A stretch of DNA of 64,000 bases, taken from contig NZ_FNDB01000016.1 in NCBI RefSeq assembly GCF_900099915.1, forward strand, positions 21,227-85,226, written 5' to 3'. This stretch comes from Flavobacterium omnivorum (GTDB lineage Bacteria; Bacteroidota; Bacteroidia; Flavobacteriales; Flavobacteriaceae). The notes beneath the pieces were generated by a model. The model searched no databases and was not told the origin of the DNA. It was given only the letters and a program-made list of their open reading frames with translations. The position numbers and the translations under genes were made by a program. Of the stretch, positions 55,101 to 63,752 are shown one piece after another; within the stretch, counting starts at the first letter, position 1; each line of letters begins with the position of its first letter.

Positions 55101-55922
55101 ATGAGAAAGCTATTCGTCCTTTTTAATCTAATATTATTTGGAAACTTTATTGGAAATTGCCAAACTAAAAATTTAAAACCAAAAGAAATCGTAAAGTCCG
55201 AATTTGGAAATATTTTAGATAGTTTAAAAGTAAAAGGTTCCATTTTAATTTATGATGTAAAAAATAAAACGTATTATTCTAACGACTTTGAATGGTCAAA
55301 AACAGGAGTAATTCCAGCATCAACTTTCAAAATTCCAAATTCAATTATTGCTTTAGAATCTGGAATAATTAAAAACGATTCTACAATTTTTAAATGGAAC
55401 GGAGATAAGCGTAGATTTAAAAAATGGGAAGAAGATTTGAATTTCAAAAAAGCATTTCAAGTTTCTTGTGTTCCTTGTTATCAAGAAATCGCGAGAAAGA
55501 TAGGTGTAAAAAGAATGAAATCGTACTTGAAAAAATTAAATTATGATGGAATGATTTTCGATACTTTAACAATTGATAATTTTTGGCTAGAAGGAAAATC
55601 GAAATTTTCTCAGATGCAACAAATTGACTTTTTAGAAAGATTATATTTCTCCCAATTACCGATTTCAAAAAGAACCGAAAATATAATGAGAGACATAATG
55701 CAGCTTGAGAAAACGGAAAATTATATTTTAAGCGGAAAAACGGGCTGGGGAATGAGAAATGAAATGAATAATGGCTGGTTGGTTGGGTATTTAGAAACGA
55801 ATAATTCTGTTTATTTTTTCGCTACAAATGTGGAAAAGCAAGAAACAGATATGGAAGAATTTTCAATTATTCGCTTAAATTCGACCAAAGAAGCATTAAA
55901 AAAATTAAAACTAATTAAATAG
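55101..55922 (+). CDS. Class D (OXA-type) beta-lactamase
   Basis: A 273-residue protein with an N-terminal signal (possible atypical lipobox ending IGNC). Motifs in order: active-site STFK with Ser74 and Lys77, SCV (Ser122 in VSCVPCYQE), IDNFWLEG with the Trp that stabilises carboxylated lysine, and KTG (213-215) in LSGKTGWG. Length is normal. The third motif, usually YGN, reads YDG (148-150). Predicted periplasmic serine beta-lactamase; spectrum cannot be read. The extensive Lys/Ile/Asn content is typical of Bacteroidota chromosomal OXA-like enzymes, so a native gene is as likely as an acquired one. Confidence 0.9.
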   Translation: MRKLFVLFNLILFGNFIGNCQTKNLKPKEIVKSEFGNILDSLKVKGSILIYDVKNKTYYSNDFEWSKTGVIPASTFKIPNSIIALESGIIKNDSTIFKWNGDKRRFKKWEEDLNFKKAFQVSCVPCYQEIARKIGVKRMKSYLKKLNYDGMIFDTLTIDNFWLEGKSKFSQMQQIDFLERLYFSQLPISKRTENIMRDIMQLEKTENYILSGKTGWGMRNEMNNGWLVGYLETNNSVYFFATNVEKQETDMEEFSIIRLNSTKEALKKLKLIK

Positions 55923-56231
55923 CAAAGATGAATAGGCAACCGTCGTTTTGGTTTAAGTTGTGACTCAGAAACATTACCATTCCGAATCCTGTTTTTCGAT
56001 TAACTAAAATTAGCGATTACCAAGCACAGACCATCTCACAGTGTTCGGATTTAAGTACTAGTTTATCCTAATTTCGTAGCCGTTACAATAGTTTAAAGCC
56101 AACATAAAATTATAAATTAATTTTGAAACCGAATTAAACAAGAAGTATACAAGTGAAGACCAGAACTCACTATAAAATAACGGGGCAGTAACTGAAAAGC
56201 CAAAAGAGTAAGAAAATTAAAAAAAACTAAA
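55923..56231. other. Intergenic region, 309 bases
   Basis: Between the beta-lactamase gene and the DoxX pair. No ORF with coding character, terminator or known repeat recognised. Confidence 0.45.
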
Positions 56232-56579
56232 ATGATAAATTTATCCGTGATTGCACAACTCATTGTTGCTATTTCTGTTATTATTGTATGGGTATTCCGT
56301 TTTGATAATATTGTAAAAGAATTTAAGCAATATGGATTAAGTGATTTTACACGAACATTTGTTGGAGCGACGAAAATAGCACTGGCAACATTACTTATAA
56401 CTGGTATCTGGTATCCTTCGCTCGTGCTAATTCCAGCACTTTTAATGGCTTTCTTGATGTTGAGCGCACAATATTTTCACTTTAAAGTGAATAATCCTTG
56501 GCAAAAGCGCATACCATCTTTGTTTCTGATGCTACTAAGTCTGTATATTGCTGCCGTAACCCTTAATTTAATTGCCTAA
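56232..56579 (+). CDS. DoxX-like membrane protein 1
   Basis: A 115-residue four-helix membrane protein (helices about 5-24, 40-62, 66-84 and 95-113). The EFKQYGLSDFTRTFVGATKI segment and the overall size match DoxX/DUF4870-like small quinone-linked membrane proteins. Overlaps the next gene by one base (TAATG), and the two proteins look like paralogues (GLS-x-F then a helix of Gly/Leu). Function unknown. Confidence 0.75.
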   Translation: MINLSVIAQLIVAISVIIVWVFRFDNIVKEFKQYGLSDFTRTFVGATKIALATLLITGIWYPSLVLIPALLMAFLMLSAQYFHFKVNNPWQKRIPSLFLMLLSLYIAAVTLNLIA

Positions 56580-56929
56580 TGCGTTTACTAGTAGTTTTAA
56601 TTCTTTTTTCGAGTCTCTCTTTCTTAGTCTATGGAATCGCTTATTTTACAAATCCAAAAATGAAAAGTGAATTTGTCCGCTTTGGATTGAGTAAATTTGG
56701 AACGCTTACTGCAGTTTTAGAGATTGTGGGAGCTTTAGGTTTACTAATTGGCTTGCTGTACGACTCTATTTTACTGCTCTCCTCCGGAGGTCTAGCTTTA
56801 TTGATGTTTTTAGGTGTAATTGTAAGACTAAAAATTAAAGACGGTTTATGGGCTTCATCTCCTGCTTTATTTTATTTTGGGCTAAACTTATATATCTTTA
56901 TTGAAACACTAAAAATATTCTTGAATTAA
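56579..56929 (+). CDS. DoxX-like membrane protein 2
   Basis: A 116-residue membrane protein with four helices, similar in layout to the gene directly upstream: EFVRFGLSKFGTLTAVLEIV then LGLLIGLLYDSILLL. The one-base overlap means the two are made in equal amounts and may act as a heterodimer. Ends with a clear terminator (56972-57005). Confidence 0.75.
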   Translation: MRLLVVLILFSSLSFLVYGIAYFTNPKMKSEFVRFGLSKFGTLTAVLEIVGALGLLIGLLYDSILLLSSGGLALLMFLGVIVRLKIKDGLWASSPALFYFGLNLYIFIETLKIFLN

Positions 56930-56971
56930 GACCTGTAGGAGTTAGATAGGAATATCAATAATCAATAACAC

Positions 56972-57005
56972 AAAAAAACCAGCCTGATATAGACTGGTTT
57001 TTTTG
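56972..57005 (+). terminator. Rho-independent terminator after the DoxX pair
   Basis: AAAACCAG pairs with CTGGTTTT around an 11-base loop, followed by a T-run. The A-run before the stem means it may also act on the minus-strand gene. Confidence 0.85.
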
Positions 57006-57039
57006 TGTATTTGCAAAAATTAATTACAAAAGGTCTTTT

Positions 57040-57759
57040 TTATAGTTCTGTAAAAATAGAGGCATCAAAATTTGATTTAACAATTACATTTTTTGGTCCT
57101 ACATCTTCATTAGGCCTGTCAAAAGACAGTAAAATAGTACCCGTTTTTTGATAATTATTCCAAGGTTTTAAGAACTTTGGTTCGGTATCATTAAAGTTTT
57201 TATAGTAGGCCCATTGCGTAATTAAATGCTCTTTTTTATCTACATACAGCCAGTATTTATTTTCAGGGGTTACACCAACTGCATTAAAAGTAAGTTGCAA
57301 AATATCTATCGTTTTACCATCTGGTAATTGGTCAGTTTTTATATACTTTAGTTGTACTCCTGGATCTTGTAATTTCCAAGGCATCACCAACCAATACGAA
57401 TCATTGATCCACCAGTTTTTAGCTTTTACTAGTAGCTCTTGGGTCTTGGTATCATCATTCACTAGTAGTCCATTCTCATAGGCCTTGCCTTTTAAGGTGT
57501 TTATGTTTAGTAAAACCACTTGCTTTGCTGCTGGGTTCTCGATGCGAACATCTCCCGTCCATTTGTCCCAAAATATTTTTCTGTTCACAAAATCCCATTG
57601 AATGAAATGGGTCGCATTGTAGTTTTTGATACCGCCCATCGCCGTAAGCATTTCTTGCACAATTAAATTTGCCTTTTCATCCTTTGTCTGAGCAAATACG
57701 GCAGTGCTGCTAAAAAGGACTGTAAAAATAAGTACAGCTGCTTTATAAATAGTTTTCAT
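57040..57759 (-). CDS. DUF6503-like secreted protein
   Basis: A 239-residue exported protein. Start at MKTIYKAAVLIF (57759); the frame runs 29 codons upstream without sense. Signal peptide cleaved near VFAQT. The mature part is beta-rich with paired Trp-rich strands (NWWINDSYWLVMPWKL, NKYWLYVDKKEHLITQWAYY), resembling outer-membrane lipoprotein-sorting or DUF6503 folds that bind a lipid. Function unknown. Convergent with the DoxX pair. Confidence 0.68.
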   Translation of the reverse strand: MKTIYKAAVLIFTVLFSSTAVFAQTKDEKANLIVQEMLTAMGGIKNYNATHFIQWDFVNRKIFWDKWTGDVRIENPAAKQVVLLNINTLKGKAYENGLLVNDDTKTQELLVKAKNWWINDSYWLVMPWKLQDPGVQLKYIKTDQLPDGKTIDILQLTFNAVGVTPENKYWLYVDKKEHLITQWAYYKNFNDTEPKFLKPWNNYQKTGTILLSFDRPNEDVGPKNVIVKSNFDASIFTEL

Positions 57760-57944
57760 AATCCTGTATTTAAATGATTCTAAGAAACAAAAATAGTGAC
57801 TTTTGTTTCTCTTTTGAATTGAATTCCCATTATTTAAACTTATCACTTCATTATATGTAGTTATTGCTGCTGCTTTTTTTAAAATATTCCCAAACTATTA
57901 TTCTTATCTTAGCGTGCAAACAAGACACAAGAAATAAATATAAA

Positions 57945-58877
57945 ATGCAAACCATATTAGGAGCAAACGGAATAATAGGAGAAGGATTGGCCCGTGAGCT
58001 CCGAAAAAATTATACGCCTCACATTAAATTAGTGGGTCGCAATCCCCAAAAAGTAGATCCAAAAGATGAACTTTTTAGGGCAGACCTAATGGATTCAGAA
58101 AGTGTTGTAAAAGCGCTTGAAAATACTGAAATAGCATACCTTACCGTGGGGCTGCCGTACGATTCCCAGATTTGGCTTCGAGATTGGGTTATCGTAATGC
58201 AAAATGTAATCAACGCCTGTAGAAAGAATCATTGCAAACTTGTCTATTTTGACAACACCTATGCCTATCCGCAAGACAGCAAAATCCAAACAGAAAATAC
58301 TCCTTTAATCTCAAATGGAGAAAAAGGAAAGGGAAAGAAAATAGCAGTTGAACTGCTTTTGAAGGCCATTGCAAACAAGGAAATTGAGGCCGTAATTTGT
58401 AGAGCTCCGGAGTTTTATGGTCCCAATAAAACCAAGGGACTGACCAACAGTTTAATTTTCGAAAATCTCAAAAAAGGCAAAGAGCCCAAAGTGTTCTTAA
58501 AAGAGAATGTCTTACGAACTCTTATCTTTACTCCAGATGCAAGCAAAGCCATGGCACTAATTGGTAATACGACTACTGCTTACGGGCAAACCTGGCACTT
58601 ACCTTGCGATGACAATAGGCTAACCTACAAGCAATTTATTGCCGAAATAGAACATCAATTAGGACGACAAGTAAAATACAAGGTGTTGCCTTGGCTCGTC
58701 TTAAAAATTGGTTCATTTTTTGACAAAAACCTTAAAGAAACACAGGAATTACTACCTCGTTATGCGATTGATAACATCTTTGAGTCTTCAAAATTTAAAA
58801 CGACATTTCCCGATTTTAAAGTAACAACATACGCGGAAGGAATTAAAATAATCATCAACGACTATAAGATAAAGTAG
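57945..58877 (+). CDS. NAD-dependent epimerase/dehydratase family protein
   Basis: A 310-residue extended-SDR protein. Start at MQTILGANGIIGEG (57945), giving the Rossmann Gly-rich motif GANGIIGEGLA at the very N-terminus; the frame extends 27 codons upstream without signal. YFDNTYAYPQD holds the catalytic-type Tyr; RAPEFYGPN and KYKVLPWLVLKIGSFFDKN follow. Probably acts on a sugar or isoprenoid-like substrate, but the pathway is unknown. Confidence 0.82.
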   Translation: MQTILGANGIIGEGLARELRKNYTPHIKLVGRNPQKVDPKDELFRADLMDSESVVKALENTEIAYLTVGLPYDSQIWLRDWVIVMQNVINACRKNHCKLVYFDNTYAYPQDSKIQTENTPLISNGEKGKGKKIAVELLLKAIANKEIEAVICRAPEFYGPNKTKGLTNSLIFENLKKGKEPKVFLKENVLRTLIFTPDASKAMALIGNTTTAYGQTWHLPCDDNRLTYKQFIAEIEHQLGRQVKYKVLPWLVLKIGSFFDKNLKETQELLPRYAIDNIFESSKFKTTFPDFKVTTYAEGIKIIINDYKIK

Positions 58878-59124
58878 CACTTTTTCTGATTTGATTCCTT
58901 AAACTAAATCGCCTTCTCTTTTAAATAAATTTGTCATAACCATTTGATAACGAACTATTCGTGATTTAGCGCTTCTCCAAATCCAAAATTTATATTATGA
59001 AAGAAGTACTAAAAAGTAATAAAAAATAAGTTGTCACAGCATGCGTTAAACACCAAATACTTGTCCAAATTGAATAACCACTTGTAACTATAATGGTATA
59101 AATATTTACTCAAGATTAGATAAT

Positions 59125-59757
59125 CTAACTCACTTTCTCAAGTGCTTTGCCTATTGAAGTTTCTCCTTTAATAATTTCAAAAGTCGCGTTGCTAGCTACG
59201 GTATCATCTAATGTTTGTACCAAAGTTTGCGCCACATCATCCCGACTAATTTCGCCTCGTTTATTTAACTTTTCTTGCAGCTCAATGGTATTTAAAGCAG
59301 CTTCATTAGTTAGAGAACCAGGTCTAACAATACTAAAATCTAAACCACTTGTTTTTAAATATTCATCGGCGTTGTGCTTTGCTTTTAAATATTCTTGCAA
59401 TTGAGTCGCTGCTTCCGGTTTGTCAGCTCCCATCGAACTCAACATCACAAACTTCTTAATATTTGCTTTTTTGGAGGCATCAATTAGTTTTTTTGCTCCT
59501 TCTTGATCTACTCCAAGGACATTTTTCCCGGCAGAGCCAGCAGCGAACACTACTTTATCAATCGGTCGATTAAAAACAGAAGAAATATCTCCTTTTAAGT
59601 CACCCAGAACAGTTTCAATGTTTTGAGCTTTAAAATAAGCTTGTTGCTCTTCTTTTCTGACCATGGCTATGGGGTGAAAATTGTTGGATACATTTAAAAT
59701 AGCCACTATCTTTTTTCCTGTGGTGCCATTTGCACCTACTACTAATATATTTTCCAT
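59125..59757 (-). CDS. NAD(P)H-binding atypical SDR protein
   Basis: A 210-residue protein. Start at MENILVVGANGTTGKKIV (59757): the Rossmann GANGTTGKK motif follows immediately. KFVMLSSMGADKPEAA and DFSIVRPGSLTNEAA are typical for the NmrA/YbjT-like SDR group, which lacks the full catalytic Tyr-Lys pair and often serves as a redox sensor. No neighbour suggests a pathway. Confidence 0.85.
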   Translation of the reverse strand: MENILVVGANGTTGKKIVAILNVSNNFHPIAMVRKEEQQAYFKAQNIETVLGDLKGDISSVFNRPIDKVVFAAGSAGKNVLGVDQEGAKKLIDASKKANIKKFVMLSSMGADKPEAATQLQEYLKAKHNADEYLKTSGLDFSIVRPGSLTNEAALNTIELQEKLNKRGEISRDDVAQTLVQTLDDTVASNATFEIIKGETSIGKALEKVS

Positions 59758-59937
59758 ACCTAAAAGTACGCAAATCAAGTAGCTTACCCGAAACTAATTT
59801 ACTGTTTAACTTTAGATTAGTACTTATTAACATTCTTTTGAGAAAGATAAAACTTGAAATTACCATCGTAAAATAACAACTACTTATTTTTCAATTCATT
59901 TTCAATTTTACCATTTTCTACTCTTTATAAAATTCAC

Positions 59938-59945
59938 TATTTTTG
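59938..59945 (+). promoter_or_regulatory. Candidate -7 promoter box of aguB (TATTTTTG)
   Basis: TATTTTTG followed by C, 18 bases before the ATG of aguB. No good -33 box. Confidence 0.4.
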
Positions 59946-59963
59946 CAGTCTAAAAATTAGAGT

Positions 59964-60851
59964 ATGCCAAATAAAAAATATAAGATCGCAGTTATTCAAT
60001 TGAACCTTAACGATGTCGCCGAAAATAACTTGAAAAAGTGTATTAGTTGGGTGCGTGATGCTGCGAGTCAAGGTGCGGAAGTAATCTCTTTACCGGAATT
60101 GTATAGCAGTCATTATTTTTGTCAAAGTGAAGATGTAGATAATTTTGCTTTGGCAGAACCATTGTACAGTACTTCTTTTATTGCTTTTAGCGCTTTGGCA
60201 AAAGAATTAGGAGTTGTAATCATTGTTCCTTTCTTTGAAAAAAGAATGGCTGGAATCTACCATAACAGCGCATACATCATAGATACTGATGGATCAGAAG
60301 CGGGATTGTACCGAAAAATGCACATTCCAGATGATCCTCATTTTTACGAAAAATTCTATTTCACACCTGGTGATTTAGGGTTCAAAACGATTCCAACTAA
60401 AAAAGGAAAAGTTGGAACTTTAATTTGTTGGGATCAATGGTATCCGGAAGCTGCTCGTTTGACGGCTTTACAAGGTGCAGAAGTGTTGTTTTACCCAACA
60501 GCAATTGGATGGCATCCACAAGAAAAAGAGGAATATGGAGTAAACCAACATGGTGCTTGGATGAGTGTAATGAAAGGCCACGCCGTTGCGAATGGCGTTT
60601 ATGTTGCAGCAGCAAACAGAATTGGTTTAGAGCAATACTTACCTGATACGGCGGGAATCCAGTTTTGGGGATCTTCGTTTATTGCGGGACCACAAGGCGA
60701 AATTTTGGCGCAAGCCTCACACGACAAAGAGGAAATCCTGATTGCCGAAGTAGATTTAGACTTACAAGAAAATGTACGTCAGAACTGGCCATTTTTTAGA
60801 GATCGAAGAATTGACGCTTTTGGAGATATTACTAAAAGAGCGATTGACTAA
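59964..60851 (+). CDS. aguB: N-carbamoylputrescine amidase
   Basis: A 295-residue nitrilase-superfamily amidase. The catalytic triad is Glu in LPELYSSHYF, Lys in YRKMHIPDDP and Cys in LICWDQWYPEAAR. The HIPDDP and CWDQWYPE context is typical of AguB, which hydrolyses N-carbamoylputrescine to putrescine, CO2 and ammonia. Its pathway partner aguA lies 1.8 kb downstream on the same strand, with an antisense gene in between. Ends at the 60869 terminator. Confidence 0.94.
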   Translation: MPNKKYKIAVIQLNLNDVAENNLKKCISWVRDAASQGAEVISLPELYSSHYFCQSEDVDNFALAEPLYSTSFIAFSALAKELGVVIIVPFFEKRMAGIYHNSAYIIDTDGSEAGLYRKMHIPDDPHFYEKFYFTPGDLGFKTIPTKKGKVGTLICWDQWYPEAARLTALQGAEVLFYPTAIGWHPQEKEEYGVNQHGAWMSVMKGHAVANGVYVAAANRIGLEQYLPDTAGIQFWGSSFIAGPQGEILAQASHDKEEILIAEVDLDLQENVRQNWPFFRDRRIDAFGDITKRAID

Positions 60852-60868
60852 CGTATCTTTCGACAATT

Positions 60869-60908
60869 AAAAATCCCTGCTTAGAAATAATTCTTAGCAG
60901 GGATTTTT
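60869..60908 (+). terminator. Rho-independent terminator after aguB
   Basis: AAAAATCCCTGCT and AGCAGGGATTTTT pair, extended by partial pairing, around ATAA; the T-run is inside the stem. Lies between convergent genes and may serve both. Confidence 0.88.
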
Positions 60909-60929
60909 ATTTAAAGTAAACTTCTAAAT

Positions 60930-62456
60930 CTAATTCAAATCGGGTTGAAATATTTTAACGACACCGTCGCCTTCACTACTGACCGCGACTAAACTTCTTT
61001 TGGTAGGACTTTTTGAAGCTGGAATAAATAGCAATCCTTCTGGAGCATCACCTGTTTTAAAAGTCTGTAAAAATTTTGGTGCAACTGGATTCGAAACATC
61101 ATAGACCATAACGGCGTCTACTCGTTCCAATCCCACAAAAAGAATCGTTTTATCGCCCATTTTAGTCACCACAACGGATTCTGGCTCTACTGATTTATCA
61201 TCACTTCTGGCATCATCATAAATACCTAATTCTTGTGCTATTTTGTCTAATTCATTTTTACTGTCGAATACTAATTCTCCTGTATTTCCATTCCAAATGG
61301 AAAAAGAACGTGCTCCAAAAGAAACCAATTCGTCAAAATCACCATCGCCGTCTGTATCACCCATTTTGGTATTGATATTCAATCTTCCCATACTTGTTTC
61401 AGCTTTTAAAGTTGCAGCATTAGGAAATACAATTGGATCTAAAATAACAGACGAACTGCTGATTCTTTTTACATCTACAAAAGCTGAATATTCTCTAGCA
61501 TCACCTTCATTTGCAGTAACAAAATAAGGAATTTTATTGATTTCAAAATTAGTGATAGCGTCCGGTTGAAACATTCCTTTGACTTTCCATACATTTGCCA
61601 AAACGCCACCGTCTTTATCGCTGATATCGATAGCATTTTCGGCAAGATTATAGTCTTTATACCCTAACGGAAAAATATTCGTGATCGTTTTGGTTGCCAA
61701 ATCAATTTTAGCCACTCCGTTATTTTCTTGTAAAGTCACCCAAGCAGTTTTAGAATCTGCAGAAATCGTGATGTATTCCGGTTCAATATCAGAAGCAAAA
61801 TTATTTGTTGGACTTGCTATTCTGAATCCTTTTGTTTTCAACGTACTCAATTGACTGCTAAAACTTCCGAAATTTAAAGTCGTAACCGCATAATTATTGT
61901 TGATCGCAATAATAGAAACAGAACCGTCCGGATCTATCGAATAAGAATCATTTGGTTCTCCTTCATTAGCAGTCATGATACAATTTCCGTCAGGAGAGAA
62001 AGTAATCATATCTGGCAAAGCGCCAACCGTAATTTCTTTAATGACACTGTAATTAGCCGTATTAAAAACGACCACTTTTCCTGCATCTTGCTTATTTGGT
62101 TTTGCTTCTAATGCTACTGCTAACTTTCCATTATAGGTAGCCACACTATTTGAAGTTCCATTAAATGGTGTTAAATCGATACTTGTTACAAAAACCGGAC
62201 TGGATGGATTAGACAAATCTATAACATCAATTCTATTCGTATTACTGTTGTTTACGGTAAATAATTTTTTAGAAACATCATCATACGCACTAATTTCAGC
62301 AGCTCCGGCGCCACCAATTGTTATCGAACCAATTTCTTTAAAAGTGGCAGCATTTTCATTGACAACCAACTCAGGAGATTCCTCTTTATTAGAGTCATTT
62401 TCGCAACTTGACAATACCAAAATTGCCGCTAATAGTGTAATACCGTATTTTCTCAT
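60930..62456 (-). CDS. Choice-of-anchor I family lipoprotein
   Basis: A 508-residue protein with a lipoprotein signal (LVLSSCEN). Start at MRKYGITLLA (62456). The rest is a beta-propeller-like repeat protein with YDDVSKKLFTVNNSNTNRID, ITFSPDGNCIMTANEGEPND, YITISADSKTAWVTLQENNG and TANEGDAREYS, matching the choice-of-anchor I / alkaline-phosphatase-associated propeller family. TDGDGDFDELVSFG adds a calcium-binding-like motif. Surface or periplasmic, role unknown. Transcribed against aguA and aguB, between them. Confidence 0.88.
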   Translation of the reverse strand: MRKYGITLLAAILVLSSCENDSNKEESPELVVNENAATFKEIGSITIGGAGAAEISAYDDVSKKLFTVNNSNTNRIDVIDLSNPSSPVFVTSIDLTPFNGTSNSVATYNGKLAVALEAKPNKQDAGKVVVFNTANYSVIKEITVGALPDMITFSPDGNCIMTANEGEPNDSYSIDPDGSVSIIAINNNYAVTTLNFGSFSSQLSTLKTKGFRIASPTNNFASDIEPEYITISADSKTAWVTLQENNGVAKIDLATKTITNIFPLGYKDYNLAENAIDISDKDGGVLANVWKVKGMFQPDAITNFEINKIPYFVTANEGDAREYSAFVDVKRISSSSVILDPIVFPNAATLKAETSMGRLNINTKMGDTDGDGDFDELVSFGARSFSIWNGNTGELVFDSKNELDKIAQELGIYDDARSDDKSVEPESVVVTKMGDKTILFVGLERVDAVMVYDVSNPVAPKFLQTFKTGDAPEGLLFIPASKSPTKRSLVAVSSEGDGVVKIFQPDLN

Positions 62457-62608
62457 AAGTATATTTTTAAATTTATTCAAAAATAACTAGCTGAAGCTCA
62501 ACAAAAATTAACTCAATATTATATAATCATTACCAAAACTATTCTTATAAATTTATGTAATGTCCGAAATGAATGGTTGCGAACTATTTTAAAATCCTAC
62601 TGAATGTT

Positions 62609-62616
62609 TATATTTG
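62609..62616 (+). promoter_or_regulatory. Candidate -7 promoter box of aguA (TATATTTG)
   Basis: TATATTTG followed by C, 26 bases before the aguA ATG. Same hexamer as in the tRNA-Tyr promoter; no good -33 box. Confidence 0.5.
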
Positions 62617-62641
62617 CAGTCTTTAAAATTAGAAACGCTGT

Positions 62642-63682
62642 ATGACTACAAATAATAGAAGATTCCCTGCAGAATGGGAAAAGCAACAAGGAATTTTACT
62701 TTGTTTTCCTCATAATGGAAAAGACTGGCCGGGAAAATATGAAGCGGTTCAATGGGCTTTTGTAGAATTCATTAAAAAGGTAGCGACTTTCGAACAAGTC
62801 TTTTTAGTGGTTGCCGATGAAAACCAAAAAGAAAAAGTAAATACGATGCTGGAAACGGCTCATGTTGCGCTGGCAAATATTTCCTACATCATACATAAAA
62901 CCAATAGAAGTTGGATGCGTGATTCAGGTCCGATAATCATTAAAAACGGAACCGAAAGAGAAGCTTTAAACTTTAATTTTAATGGGTGGGCGAAATATAA
63001 AAACATACAATTAGACAAATTTGTTCCTGCAAAAGTGGGCGAATTTCTGAATATTCCTGTGACTCAAGTCATGTACAAAGGTAAACCGGTGATTGTTGAA
63101 GGTGGTGCGATTGACACCAATGGACGCGGTACCTTATTAACTTCGGAAGAATGCTTAATGCATCCTGATATTCAGGTTCGGAATCCAAATTTCACCAAAG
63201 CGGATTACGAAGCGGTTTTCAAGGAATACCTTGGAATTACCAATGTGATTTGGTTAGGTGACGGAATTGAAGGCGATGATACGCATGGACATATCGATGA
63301 TTTATGCCGATTTGTAAACGAGGATACTATTGTGACAATTGTAGAAACAGATCCAGCGGATAATAATTACAAACCATTGCAAGACAATTTAAAACGCTTG
63401 CAAAACGCCAAATTGGAAAATGGTAAACCGCCTATAATTGTAGCTTTACCAATGCCAAAACGTTTGGAGTTTGACGGATTGCGTTTGCCTGCGAGTTACG
63501 CTAATTTCCTGATTTTGAACAATTGCGTTTTAGTCCCAACTTTTAACGACAGTAATGACCGAAAAGCATTGAACATCCTTTCAGAATGTTTTCCGGATCG
63601 AGAAATCATCGGAATTAGCTGTACCGATTTCATTTGGGGTTTTGGAACATTGCATTGTTTGAGTCAACAAATACCAGAATAA
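62642..63682 (+). CDS. aguA: Agmatine deiminase
   Basis: A 346-residue guanidino-group hydrolase. NRSWMRDSGPIIIK, FNGWAKY, EGGAIDTNGRGTLLTSEEC, DTHGHIDDLCRF with the catalytic His and the nucleophile Cys in GTLHCLSQQ match AguA, which makes N-carbamoylputrescine and ammonia from agmatine. With aguB it forms the two-step route to putrescine. No arginine decarboxylase gene in the window. An IS element follows within 25 bases. Confidence 0.95.
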   Translation: MTTNNRRFPAEWEKQQGILLCFPHNGKDWPGKYEAVQWAFVEFIKKVATFEQVFLVVADENQKEKVNTMLETAHVALANISYIIHKTNRSWMRDSGPIIIKNGTEREALNFNFNGWAKYKNIQLDKFVPAKVGEFLNIPVTQVMYKGKPVIVEGGAIDTNGRGTLLTSEECLMHPDIQVRNPNFTKADYEAVFKEYLGITNVIWLGDGIEGDDTHGHIDDLCRFVNEDTIVTIVETDPADNNYKPLQDNLKRLQNAKLENGKPPIIVALPMPKRLEFDGLRLPASYANFLILNNCVLVPTFNDSNDRKALNILSECFPDREIIGISCTDFIWGFGTLHCLSQQIPE

Positions 63683-63752
63683 CATTAGATTTAAAAAATA
63701 GAGATGTCTTGTCCTGAATAACCGATACAGATTATTAGATAAAAATATTTAA

